Assembly: GCA_964487445.1 (NCBI GenBank)
Contig: CAZAQG010000007.1
Location: 1 to 41,072, forward strand
From: BMS3Abin12 sp964487445
GTDB lineage: Bacteria; Pseudomonadota; Gammaproteobacteria; 21-64-14
DNA: 41,072 nt
Direction: 5' to 3'
This document shows positions 34,526 through 41,072 of the stretch, piece after piece. Within the stretch, counting starts at the first letter, position 1. Each line of letters starts with the position of its first letter. Made by a program: the position numbers and the translations under genes. The notes beneath the pieces were generated by a model, which was not told the DNA's origin, ran no database searches, and worked only from the letters and a program-made list of their open reading frames with translations.

Positions 34526-34773
34526 CGTTGCGATGTCGGGGAACGGGGGCGGGTCGGGACGCCGCGCTGGAACATCGACGTCTCCTGTGTCTGCGAACAG
34601 GGTAGCGACGGCGACGGCCCGCTCATTGATAGGGTTCAGTGTGACCGACTTGGCAAAACCGGTGCTTCCCGTCCCTTGACCTGCGCCGTGTAAAGTGCTC
34701 CCCGGCGGGGCGCGTCCACACCCGGCGGCTGCTATGATGGCCGACGACGCAAGCACGCGAGCGCCCGGGGAAA

Positions 34774-34780
34774 GGGGAGG
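34774..34780 (+). promoter_or_regulatory. Strong Shine-Dalgarno selecting a TTG start for nhaA
   Basis: GGGGAGG stands 7 nt before an in-frame TTG at 34788. The ATG codons at 34734 and 34737 have no purine-rich box at a useful distance, so the TTG is the better-supported start. Confidence 0.55.
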
Positions 34781-34787
34781 TCGGTCG

Positions 34788-36182
34788 TTGCACGGACATC
34801 CGGAGCCGGTACACACGCACAAGGCGCCGTGGGAAAACGCCTTCAGCCGGTTGCTCACGCCCATGGAGGAGTTCATCCGGCACGAGGCCACGGGCGGCGT
34901 GATCCTCATGGTCTGCGCGGCGCTCGCGCTGATCCTCGCGAACTCACCGGCGGCGGAACTCTATCATCACGTGCTGAACACGCCGATCGGTTTCCGGATC
35001 GGCGGCTGGAACCTGGAAAAGTCGCTGCACCACTGGATCAACGACGGCCTCATGACGTTGTTCTTCTTTGTCGTGGGCTTGGAGATCAAACGGGAGATCC
35101 TGGTCGGCGAACTGGCCAGTCTGCGCCAGGCGGTCCTGCCCGTGGCCGCCGCAGTGGGCGGAATGGCGGTGCCCGCACTGATTTATGCGGCGATCAACCC
35201 GGGCGGGCCGTACCTCGGCGGCTGGGGCGTGCCCATGGCCACGGACATCGCGTTCGCAGTCGGGGTGCTCGTGCTGCTGGGGCGGCGCATCCCCAAGGGC
35301 CTGATCACCTTCCTGCTGGCCCTGGCGATCGTCGACGATCTCGGCGCGGTGCTGGTCATCGCCCTGTTCTACACCAGCCGGATCGCCGTCGTTCCGCTGG
35401 CGGGGGCGGCGGCACTGCTCGCGCTGCTGATCGTGTTCAACCGCAGCGGGATCCGCCATCCCCTCCCGTATTTTCTGACCGGCACCCTCTTGTGGCTGAT
35501 GCTGCTCTACTCGGGAATCCATGCGACCATCGCCGGCGTGCTGACGGCCTTGGCCATCCCGGCACGCGCCCGGTACGACCCGCGGCGCTTCAGCGGCTAC
35601 GTGCGCGAGTTGATGGAGCGCTACGATCGGGCCGGCGGCGACGGGTCGACGCTGCTCGGCGACATCGGGCGCTCATCGCTGGTGCACAACCTCGAGCAGG
35701 GTGCGCATCGGGTCGCGACGCCGCTGCAACGCCTCGAACACACGTTGCATCTGCCGGTGGCGCTGGTGGTGATGCCGCTGTTCGCACTCGCCAACGCGGG
35801 CATTCCGCTCAATGCGCACGCGCTGCGCCTGGCCCTGACACACCCGGCCACGCTCGGCGTGTTCCTGGGCCTGGTGGCGGGCAAGTTTATCGGCATCGCC
35901 GGTGTCACCTGGGTCGGCGTGCGCCTGGGCCTGGGACGACTGCCGACCGGCACCGGGATGCGCCACATCGTCGGCATCGGGCTCATCGGCGGGATCGGTT
36001 TCACGATGTCGATCTTCATCGCGGAACTCGCCTTCCCGGGCTCCGGCAACACACTGGTGATGGCCAAGACCGGGGTACTGCTCGCATCCGTATGCGCCGG
36101 ACTCGGCGGCTATCTGTGGCTGTTGGCGGTAACGCACCGGCCTGCGGCCCCTCACGGTGCGTGTCAAGAGACGGAAGGATGA
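34788..36182 (+). CDS. nhaA: Na(+)/H(+) antiporter NhaA
   Basis: A 464-residue inner-membrane antiporter with about 12 transmembrane helices, exporting Na+ in exchange for protons. The ion-binding Asp pair lies in LAIVDDLGAVLVIALFY and the assembly-helix Asp in MATDIAFAVGVLVLLG. The first helix GGVILMVCAALALILANS and the late GIGLIGGIGFTMSIFIAELAF are typical. The start is TTG at 34788 on Shine-Dalgarno evidence; an ATG at 34734 would add 18 residues. The stop overlaps the nadC start as ATGA. It fits a saline or alkaline habitat but is widespread. Confidence 0.94.
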   Translation: MHGHPEPVHTHKAPWENAFSRLLTPMEEFIRHEATGGVILMVCAALALILANSPAAELYHHVLNTPIGFRIGGWNLEKSLHHWINDGLMTLFFFVVGLEIKREILVGELASLRQAVLPVAAAVGGMAVPALIYAAINPGGPYLGGWGVPMATDIAFAVGVLVLLGRRIPKGLITFLLALAIVDDLGAVLVIALFYTSRIAVVPLAGAAALLALLIVFNRSGIRHPLPYFLTGTLLWLMLLYSGIHATIAGVLTALAIPARARYDPRRFSGYVRELMERYDRAGGDGSTLLGDIGRSSLVHNLEQGAHRVATPLQRLEHTLHLPVALVVMPLFALANAGIPLNAHALRLALTHPATLGVFLGLVAGKFIGIAGVTWVGVRLGLGRLPTGTGMRHIVGIGLIGGIGFTMSIFIAELAFPGSGNTLVMAKTGVLLASVCAGLGGYLWLLAVTHRPAAPHGACQETEG

Positions 36183-37099
36183 CCGGTTCTCGGGCAACCT
36201 CCGACAACGCCCGGGAGATTCCCGGTATAGGGTGCGATGCACCCGATCGACGGGCGGTGGCGGCGGACGTGCGCCGTGCACTGAGCGAGGACGTCGGGGA
36301 CGGCGACCGGACCGCACGGCTGGTGCCGGAGGATGCGCGCGCGTGCGCGGTGGTCCTCAGCCGCGAGGACTGCGTCGTCAGCGGCCGACCCTGGTTCGAC
36401 GAGGTGTTCGCCCAACTGGGCGGCGGCGTGCGGATCGCGTGGTCCGTGCGCGACGGAGGGTGCGTGTGCGCCGGACACACCCTTTGCACCCTGGAAGGTC
36501 CGGCCCGGGCACTGCTCACCGGCGAGCGCACCGCGCTCAACTTCCTCCAGTTGCTCTCCGGCGTCGCGACGCGCACGCGGCGCTTCGTGGACGCGACGGC
36601 CGGTACACGGGCGCGAATCCTCGACACGCGTAAGACCCTGCCCGGCCTGCGCACCGCGCAGAAGTTCGCGGTGCGCTGCGGCGGCGGACACAATCACCGG
36701 ATGGGCCTCTACGACGCGCTGCTCATCAAGGAGAATCACATCGCCGCCTGCGGCTCTCTGGGCGCCGCGGTGTGCACTGCGCGCCGCGTGTGCCCGGATT
36801 TACCGGTGGAGGTCGAGGTGGAGGATCTGGAACAACTGCGCGAGGCCCTGGAAGCCCGCGTCGAACGCGTGCTGCTCGACAATTTCGATCTCGAATCGCT
36901 GCGCCGCGCCGTGACGCTGACCGACGGGCGCGCACGGCTGGAGGCCTCGGGCGGCGTGCGCTACGAACAGGTCGCCGCGACGGCCGCCACCGGAGTGGAC
37001 GACATCTCGATCGGCACGCTGACCAAGGACGTGCGCGCCGTGGACCTGTCGATGCGTTTTCACGCGAGCGGGACCGATGAACCTGTCGGCACTGCGTAG
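36179..37099 (+). CDS. nadC: Nicotinate-nucleotide pyrophosphorylase (carboxylating)
   Basis: A 306-residue quinolinate phosphoribosyltransferase of de novo NAD synthesis. The active-site segments are DTRKTLPGLRTAQKFAVRCG, GGGHNHRMGLYDALLIKENH and VEVEVEDLEQL, with LEASGGVRY and VDDISIGTLTKDV near the end. About 25 extra N-terminal residues precede the conserved domain. It begins inside the nhaA stop (ATGA) and overlaps fthC by 23 bp, so the three genes are translationally coupled. Confidence 0.96.
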   Translation: MTGSRATSDNAREIPGIGCDAPDRRAVAADVRRALSEDVGDGDRTARLVPEDARACAVVLSREDCVVSGRPWFDEVFAQLGGGVRIAWSVRDGGCVCAGHTLCTLEGPARALLTGERTALNFLQLLSGVATRTRRFVDATAGTRARILDTRKTLPGLRTAQKFAVRCGGGHNHRMGLYDALLIKENHIAACGSLGAAVCTARRVCPDLPVEVEVEDLEQLREALEARVERVLLDNFDLESLRRAVTLTDGRARLEASGGVRYEQVAATAATGVDDISIGTLTKDVRAVDLSMRFHASGTDEPVGTA

Positions 37100-37664
37100 G
37101 GAGATGCGGCGCAAGCGCCGCGCGCTCGACGTCGCCTCGCGCGCCGCAAGCGCCGCGCGCCTCGCCCGACGGCTGGCGGGCAGCGACTGGTTCCTGCGCA
37201 GCCGGCGCGTGGCCGCCTACGTGGCGGTGGACGGGGAACTGGATCCGGCACCGCTGCTGCACCGCGCCTGGGCCTTGCACAAGAGCGTCTATCTGCCCGT
37301 GCTCGATCCGTTGCAGGACCGGCTGTGGTTCGCTCCGTACCGCCCCGGCGACCCATTGGAGTACAACCGATTCGGTATCCCGGAGCCTGTGTTCGGCGGC
37401 GGGCGACGGGTGCCCCCGTGGGCACTGGACTTGGTGCTCGCGCCCCTGGTCGCCTTCGACGCCGGCGGCGGGCGCCTCGGTATGGGCGGGGGATTCTACG
37501 ACCGCACCTTCGCCTACCTGCGCGCGCGCAGCCACTGGCGCAAACCGCGCCTGCTGGGGATGGCCTACGCGTTCCAAGAAGTGGCCGCACTGCCGCACCG
37601 GCCCTGGGATATCCGACTGCAGGGATGCGCCACCGAGCGCGCGCTCTATCGCTGGGAGGCGTGA
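37077..37664 (+). CDS. fthC: 5-formyltetrahydrofolate cyclo-ligase
   Basis: A 195-residue ATP-dependent enzyme that converts 5-formyl-THF to 5,10-methenyl-THF. The family motifs are YVAVDGELDPAPLL, YLPVLDP, EYNRFGIPEP and the phosphate-binding VAFDAGGGRLGMGGGFYDR. It starts at ATG 37077 within nadC. In many gammaproteobacteria this gene follows the 6S RNA gene; here the overlap with nadC leaves no space for one. Confidence 0.94.
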   Translation: MNLSALRREMRRKRRALDVASRAASAARLARRLAGSDWFLRSRRVAAYVAVDGELDPAPLLHRAWALHKSVYLPVLDPLQDRLWFAPYRPGDPLEYNRFGIPEPVFGGGRRVPPWALDLVLAPLVAFDAGGGRLGMGGGFYDRTFAYLRARSHWRKPRLLGMAYAFQEVAALPHRPWDIRLQGCATERALYRWEA

Positions 37665-38100
37665 TTCTGTGCGGTCGGAAGGATGCGCCCGGTATGGCCG
37701 ATCCGGGATCCGCCGATCGACCGGGTCATCGCGGCCTTCGCCGTGCAGGGTGCATGCGAACACACCGACGCGGTCATCGGGCGTGTCGCGACGTCAAAGG
37801 CAATGGGGCCGATGCGCCTGAAATACACAGGCGCCGACGCACCCTCGAAACGTTCCGTGCGGTGCAACGTCCGGTCGTCGTCATCGACGGCGCGTTCGAC
37901 GATGAGGCGTTCCGACTCAAGGGAAAGCAGTACGATGCAACGCGGTACCCGGCATCGCATTGCGCGATCACATGTCGGTCGCATACCGGGCCGACCACGG
38001 CGTGCGTCGGCGGCCACTCCTATATCAAAAATCACTAGCATTTTGAAGCAGGTTGTATATACTCGGGAGCGGGCAACTGATAGTAACTCGGGAGGTTACT
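37665..38100. other. Gene-poor region before the histone-like gene
   Basis: I can support no gene in these 436 bp; open frames on both strands lack recognisable sequence and ribosome sites. The last about 80 bp turn AT-rich (CAAAAATCACTAGCATTTTG, then TATATACT), consistent with a promoter for the downstream gene. I could not place a -35 at proper spacing. GGAGG at 38091-38095 is the ribosome site for the 59-residue ORF. Confidence 0.5.
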
Positions 38101-38280
38101 ATGGCGAAGAAGAGAGCAACCACGAAACGGAAGACGGCGAAGAAGAAGGTTGCGACCAAGAGAAAGGTCGCCAAGAAGAAGACGGTAAAGCGCAAGACCG
38201 CAAAGAAGAAGGCTACTGTCAAGAGGAAGATCGCCAAGAAGAAGACTGCAAAACGCAAGACCGCGAAGAAGAAGAGATAG
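38101..38280 (+). CDS. Histone H1-like lysine-rich protein, 59 residues
   Basis: A tiny, extremely basic protein made only of Ala, Lys, Arg, Thr, Val and Ile after Met. Five copies of KRKxAKKK (x is Thr, Val or Ile) are separated by 3, 2, 3 and 2 residues, giving a strict alternation of 11- and 10-residue periods. There are 34 Lys/Arg in 59 residues and no acidic or aromatic residue. It resembles bacterial H1-like/AlgP-type tails and most likely coats nucleic acid. GGAGG lies 5 nt before the ATG, and a T8 terminator follows 72 bp after the stop, so it is monocistronic. Confidence 0.82.
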   Translation: MAKKRATTKRKTAKKKVATKRKVAKKKTVKRKTAKKKATVKRKIAKKKTAKRKTAKKKR

Positions 38281-38352
38281 CGTACACCATCAGGCGGTTC
38301 GGTCACCGCAGGTTCGAAACAGCGGTGATCCGTTTGCAGCGAAGCACGCACG

Positions 38353-38380
38353 AGGCCCGCATACAGCGGGCCTTTTTTTT
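38353..38380 (+). terminator. Rho-independent terminator
   Basis: AGGCCCGC pairs perfectly with GCGGGCCT across the loop ATACA and runs into eight T. This is the only canonical intrinsic terminator I found. It ends the histone-like transcript and stands just before the convergent ilvA stop. It is oriented for the plus strand only. Confidence 0.9.
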
Positions 38381-38395
38381 GCCGAAAAATAGCCG

Positions 38396-39931
38396 CTATG
38401 CAGAACTCGGCGGCCCCAGGAACAACCCGTACACGGGGTTCCCGGTCTCCTCGCGATACGGATATCCCAACCCTTCCAGGAATTCGATAAAGCGCGCGTG
38501 ATCGCCGCGCGGCACCTGGATGCCGACCAGAACACGTCCGTAATCGGCGCCGTGGTTGCGGTAGTGAAACAGGCTGATGTTCCACCGGTGACCGATGCGC
38601 GTGAGGAATCGCAGGAGCGCACCCGGGCGCTCGGGAAACTCGAAACGATAGAGTCGCTCGTCGCGGATCTCCGGCGCGCGCCCCCCCACCATGTGGCGCA
38701 CATGCAGCTTCGCCATCTCGTTGTCGGTCAGATCGGTGACGGGGTAGCCCCGGGCCCGCAGGTCGTGAATCAGCCGATCCCGTCCCTCGCCCCCATCGTC
38801 GAGCTTCACGCCGGCGAACACATGGGCCGCGGCGGAGTCGGCGTATCGGTAGTTGAACTCGGTGATGCCGCGGTGCCCGATGGCGCGGCAGAACGCACGG
38901 AAACTCCCGGGCCGCTCCGGGATCGTCACCGCCACCAGGGCCTCGCGGCGTTCGCCCAGTTCGGCCCGCTCGGCGACGTGGCGCAGACCGTCGAAGTTGA
39001 TATTGGCACCGCTGTTGATCGCCACCAGATTCACACCGCGAATGCCGGTGCGCTCGACGTAACGCTTGATGCCGGCGACGGCGAGCGCGCCGGCCGGCTC
39101 CACGATCGAGCGGGTGTCATCGAACACGTCCTTGATGGCCGCGCAGATCTCATCGGAACTCGCGAGGACCACCTCGTCGACCAGGCGCCGTGCGATCCGG
39201 AACGGCTCCCGCCCGACTTGGCGAACGGCGACGCCGTCGGCGAAGATGCCGACCTGCTTCAGCGAGACCCGTCGCCCGCGTTCCAGGGCCCGGTACAGGC
39301 AGGCGGCGTCGTCGGGTTCCACGCCCACGACCCGGACCTCCGGACGCAGGGACTTCACGTATGCGGCGATCCCGGCGATGAGTCCCCCGCCCCCCACCGG
39401 AACGAAGACGGCGTGCAGCGGTCCGGAGTGTTGACGCAGGATCTCCATGGCGATGGTACCCTGCCCCGCAATGACTTCCGGATCGTCGTAGGGGTGGATG
39501 AAGGTCAGCCCCCGTTCCCGGGTCAGGCGGATCGCGTGACGACAGGCCTCGTCATAGGTATCGCCGTGCAACACGATGCGGGCGCCGCGAGCGCGTACCG
39601 CATCGACCTTGATGGCCGGCGTGGTCCGGGGCATGACGATGAGCGCCCGGATCCCCAGGTGCTGGGCGGCGAGCGCTACGCCCTGGGCGTGATTGCCGGC
39701 CGACGCCGCCGCCACCCCGCGCGCGGCCGCCTCGGGCGCGAGGCCGGCCATCTTGTTGTAGGCGCCGCGCAGCTTGAAGGAGAACACCGGCTGCAGGTCC
39801 TCGCGCTTGAGCAGCACGCGGTTTCCAAGCCGGCCGGAGAGCAACGGCGCCTCACTCAAGGGGGTCTCCACCGCGACGTCGTAGACGCGCGCGGTAAGGA
39901 TCTTTTCGAGGTAGCGCTTGGGCATCGGCAT
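38396..39931 (-). CDS. ilvA: Threonine ammonia-lyase, biosynthetic
   Basis: A 511-residue PLP enzyme that converts threonine to 2-oxobutyrate for isoleucine. The Schiff-base Lys53 lies in VFSFKLRGAYNKM, SAGNHAQGVALAA binds the substrate carboxylate, and FVPVGGGGLIAG is the PLP-phosphate loop. Two ACT-like regulatory domains follow (about 328-410 and 420-505), seen as TIPERPGSFRAFCRAIGHRG and FEFPERPGALLRFLTRIGH; these give isoleucine/valine feedback control in the biosynthetic form. Length equals E. coli IlvA. No clear Shine-Dalgarno precedes either Met1 or Met3. Confidence 0.97.
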   Translation of the reverse strand: MPMPKRYLEKILTARVYDVAVETPLSEAPLLSGRLGNRVLLKREDLQPVFSFKLRGAYNKMAGLAPEAAARGVAAASAGNHAQGVALAAQHLGIRALIVMPRTTPAIKVDAVRARGARIVLHGDTYDEACRHAIRLTRERGLTFIHPYDDPEVIAGQGTIAMEILRQHSGPLHAVFVPVGGGGLIAGIAAYVKSLRPEVRVVGVEPDDAACLYRALERGRRVSLKQVGIFADGVAVRQVGREPFRIARRLVDEVVLASSDEICAAIKDVFDDTRSIVEPAGALAVAGIKRYVERTGIRGVNLVAINSGANINFDGLRHVAERAELGERREALVAVTIPERPGSFRAFCRAIGHRGITEFNYRYADSAAAHVFAGVKLDDGGEGRDRLIHDLRARGYPVTDLTDNEMAKLHVRHMVGGRAPEIRDERLYRFEFPERPGALLRFLTRIGHRWNISLFHYRNHGADYGRVLVGIQVPRGDHARFIEFLEGLGYPYREETGNPVYGLFLGPPSSA

Positions 39932-40015
39932 ACGTTAGCAGGAGCCGAACACACGCGCCAGGAAGCCCGCTCTCGTATGTTGCGCTCGGTACCCGCCGAT
40001 GAACCCGCGGCAATC

Positions 40016-40089
40016 GCCGGCGGAGCAAGCTCCGCCCTAGCGCGAAATATGCCGCCATCCATCGGTAGGGCCGGGCTTGCCCGGCCGGG
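40016..40089. repeat. GTAGGGC-family inverted pair (BIME-like)
   Basis: A minus-oriented copy (40016-40040, perfect stem GGCGGAGC/GCTCCGCC) and a plus-oriented copy (40065-40089, stem GGCCGGGC/GCCCGGCC) face each other across 24 bp. A further GGGGCGG/GAGCCCC partial palindrome follows at 40087-40107. It occupies the ilvA-rpiA divergent region; together with the promoter below it fills most of these 420 bp. Confidence 0.7.
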
Positions 40090-40132
40090 GCGGCGGCGAG
40101 CCCCGCCCACGGACCGCCGGCCCGGGAGAGAG

Positions 40133-40161
40133 TTTGCAGCGCGTCCGGTGCGCGGTATGAT
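40133..40161 (+). promoter_or_regulatory. Sigma70-type promoter for rpiA
   Basis: TTTGCA (40133-40138) and TATGAT (40156-40161) are 17 nt apart; shifting by one gives TTGCAG with 16. Transcription from here would give an unusually long leader of about 185 nt before the rpiA ATG. Confidence 0.55.
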
Positions 40162-40352
40162 CGGGATCATCCAGGAACGGCGCTTGCCCGGTCCCCGTAT
40201 CGTTAAGAAACGGCTGCGGAATCCACGGATAAAGACTTGCCTTGTCCGTGCGTTCCGCGGGTCGGCGGCTCCGCTCCGCGCCGTTCGGCCCGATTTTGAC
40301 GGCCGGGACTCAAGCAGCGCCATTCGGGTCACGCAGCACTTTCGGAGAAGCC

Positions 40353-41009
40353 ATGAACGACGATGATCTGAAAAGGCAGGCAGCGGAGGCGGCGCTGGAA
40401 TATGTGGAATCCGGCACCGTGATCGGCGTCGGAACCGGCTCCACCGCCGACCGGTTCATCGACGCCCTGGCGCGGATCAAGGCGAAGATCGACGGAGCCG
40501 TCGCCAGCTCCGAGAGTTCGGCGGAACGGCTCAAGTCGTACGGGATCCCGGTCCTGGACCTCAACGACGTCGGCGACCTCCCGCTCTACGTGGACGGGAC
40601 CGACGAGGCCACCCGTCACCTGCAGCTCATCAAGGGCGGCGGAGGTGCGCTCACCCGGGAGAAGATCGTCGCCGGGGCGAGTCGCAAGTTCGTGTGCATC
40701 GCCCATGAGGCCAAGCTGGTGGACGTGCTCGGTGACTTCCCGCTGCCGGTCGAGGTCATCCCGATGGCGCGCAGTTTCGTGGCCCGCCAGCTGGTCAAGC
40801 GTGGCGGCTGGCCGGTACTGCGCGAGGGCTTCACGACCGACAACGGGAACGTGATCCTCGATGTGCGCGGCCTCAAGATCCTGGATCCGGCCCGGCTCGA
40901 AGCGGACCTCAACGACATCCCCGGCGTGGTCACCAACGGGATCTTCGCACTGCGCCCGGCGGACGTGCTGATCCTCGGGACGCCGGGCGGGGTGCGCACC
41001 CTGACCTGA
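40353..41009 (+). CDS. rpiA: Ribose-5-phosphate isomerase A
   Basis: A 218-residue isomerase interconverting ribose 5-phosphate and ribulose 5-phosphate, the immediate precursor of the phosphoribulokinase substrate. The motifs VIGVGTGSTADRFIDAL, YVDGTDEAT and LIKGGGGALTREKIVA are present, including the catalytic-type Asp and Lys. ATG at 40353 is preceded by CGGAGAAG. In an autotroph it also serves the regenerative half of the Calvin cycle. It is divergent from ilvA, with no metabolic link. Confidence 0.97.
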   Translation: MNDDDLKRQAAEAALEYVESGTVIGVGTGSTADRFIDALARIKAKIDGAVASSESSAERLKSYGIPVLDLNDVGDLPLYVDGTDEATRHLQLIKGGGGALTREKIVAGASRKFVCIAHEAKLVDVLGDFPLPVEVIPMARSFVARQLVKRGGWPVLREGFTTDNGNVILDVRGLKILDPARLEADLNDIPGVVTNGIFALRPADVLILGTPGGVRTLT

Positions 41010-41021
41010 CGCCCAACCCAA

Positions 41022-41072
41022 GTCGGCCGGGCGCGCCCGGCCCTACAGGTGGGCACAATCACCGATGCGCGC
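41022..41072. repeat. GTAGGGC-family half pair, truncated by window end
   Basis: A minus-oriented copy (41022-41046) contains a perfect 18-bp palindrome GGCCGGGCGCGCCCGGCC, followed by the spacer CAGGTGGGCACAA and GCGC. Over 37 positions it differs from 25315-25351 at one base only. The partner copy should lie just past the window. Confidence 0.75.

Noticed and set aside
36900..37076. 6S RNA gene expected before fthC
   Set aside because: fthC overlaps nadC coding sequence, so there is no intergenic space, and I saw no 6S-like fold elsewhere.
34829..37099. A 756-codon frame apparently fusing a novel domain to NadC
   Set aside because: The first 450 codons are the wrong frame of nhaA. Real nadC starts at 36179 with the ATGA overlap.
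37683..38501. Acid-rich frame overlapping the histone-like gene on the plus strand
   Set aside because: It is the shifted frame of the AAG repeats (GAA, GAG codons) and lacks a start site signal.
38025..38585. Apparent multi-helix hydrophobic protein rich in Phe, Val and Leu on the minus strand
   Set aside because: It is the antisense of Lys-rich repeats: AAG codons read backwards as CTT and TTC. The sense frame has the ribosome site and terminator.

Overview
The window looks like chromosomal housekeeping DNA of a high-GC, chemolithoautotrophic gammaproteobacterium. It carries a bacterial-type phosphoribulokinase (Calvin cycle), ribose-5-phosphate isomerase and a DsrE2-type sulfur-trafficking protein, which together suggest a sulfur oxidiser of the Chromatiales/Acidiferrobacterales kind. 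The gammaproteobacterial background is supported by uvrD with its MDVS start, the DUF2782-LOG-polA neighbourhood, the ampD-ampE order and the yggX-mutY overlap. RuBisCO and dsrAB lie outside the window, so autotrophy and sulfur oxidation are inferences. A run of exactly 100 N (28387-28486) marks a draft assembly or MAG.

Layout. 1-6.1 kb: tRNA-Phe, then a leftward asmA / SRPBCC protein / mutY / yggX operon with overlapping genes, a host-attachment-like protein, a DUF1499 membrane protein and tRNA-Gly(CCC). 6.2-10.2 kb: rightward thiS-thiG-trmB (thiamine thiazole synthesis, tRNA m7G46), then prk and an aldo/keto reductase. 10.3-15.2 kb: small or poorly known genes (an 82-residue orphan, a degenerate TetR/COQ9-like protein, a DUF6763-like protein, endonuclease V, a Sel1-repeat protein, a Lys-tailed HU protein, a TerB-like protein), ending in a large palindromic REP-like repeat. 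15.4-25.1 kb: PilZ protein, uvrD, a GGDEF/EAL protein, DUF2782 protein, LOG-like protein and polA. 25.1-28.3 kb: REP-like palindromes, dsrE2, the decayed end of an IS200/IS605-type element, then trpD and trpG. 28.5-32 kb: egtD-ampD-ampE leftward and egtC rightward. 32.1-37.7 kb: a DUF1631 protein divergent from nhaA-nadC-fthC, whose genes overlap. 37.7-41.1 kb: a gene-poor stretch, a 59-residue histone-H1-like protein with a strong terminator, ilvA, a repeat pair and rpiA.

The least explained parts are the intergenic ones. A family of about 25-bp GTAGGGC palindromes is arranged as inverted pairs with 24-26-bp spacers (25315-25390, 40016-40089, and a half pair cut by the window end at 41022). 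A separate REP/RAYT-type signal occurs at 15023-15150, with a possible related one at 1-24. The 3' end of a TnpB element is stranded beside dsrE2. Two lysine-rich nucleoid-type proteins are also present. I found no CRISPR array, prophage, rRNA, or convincing new multi-gene defence or metabolic system.
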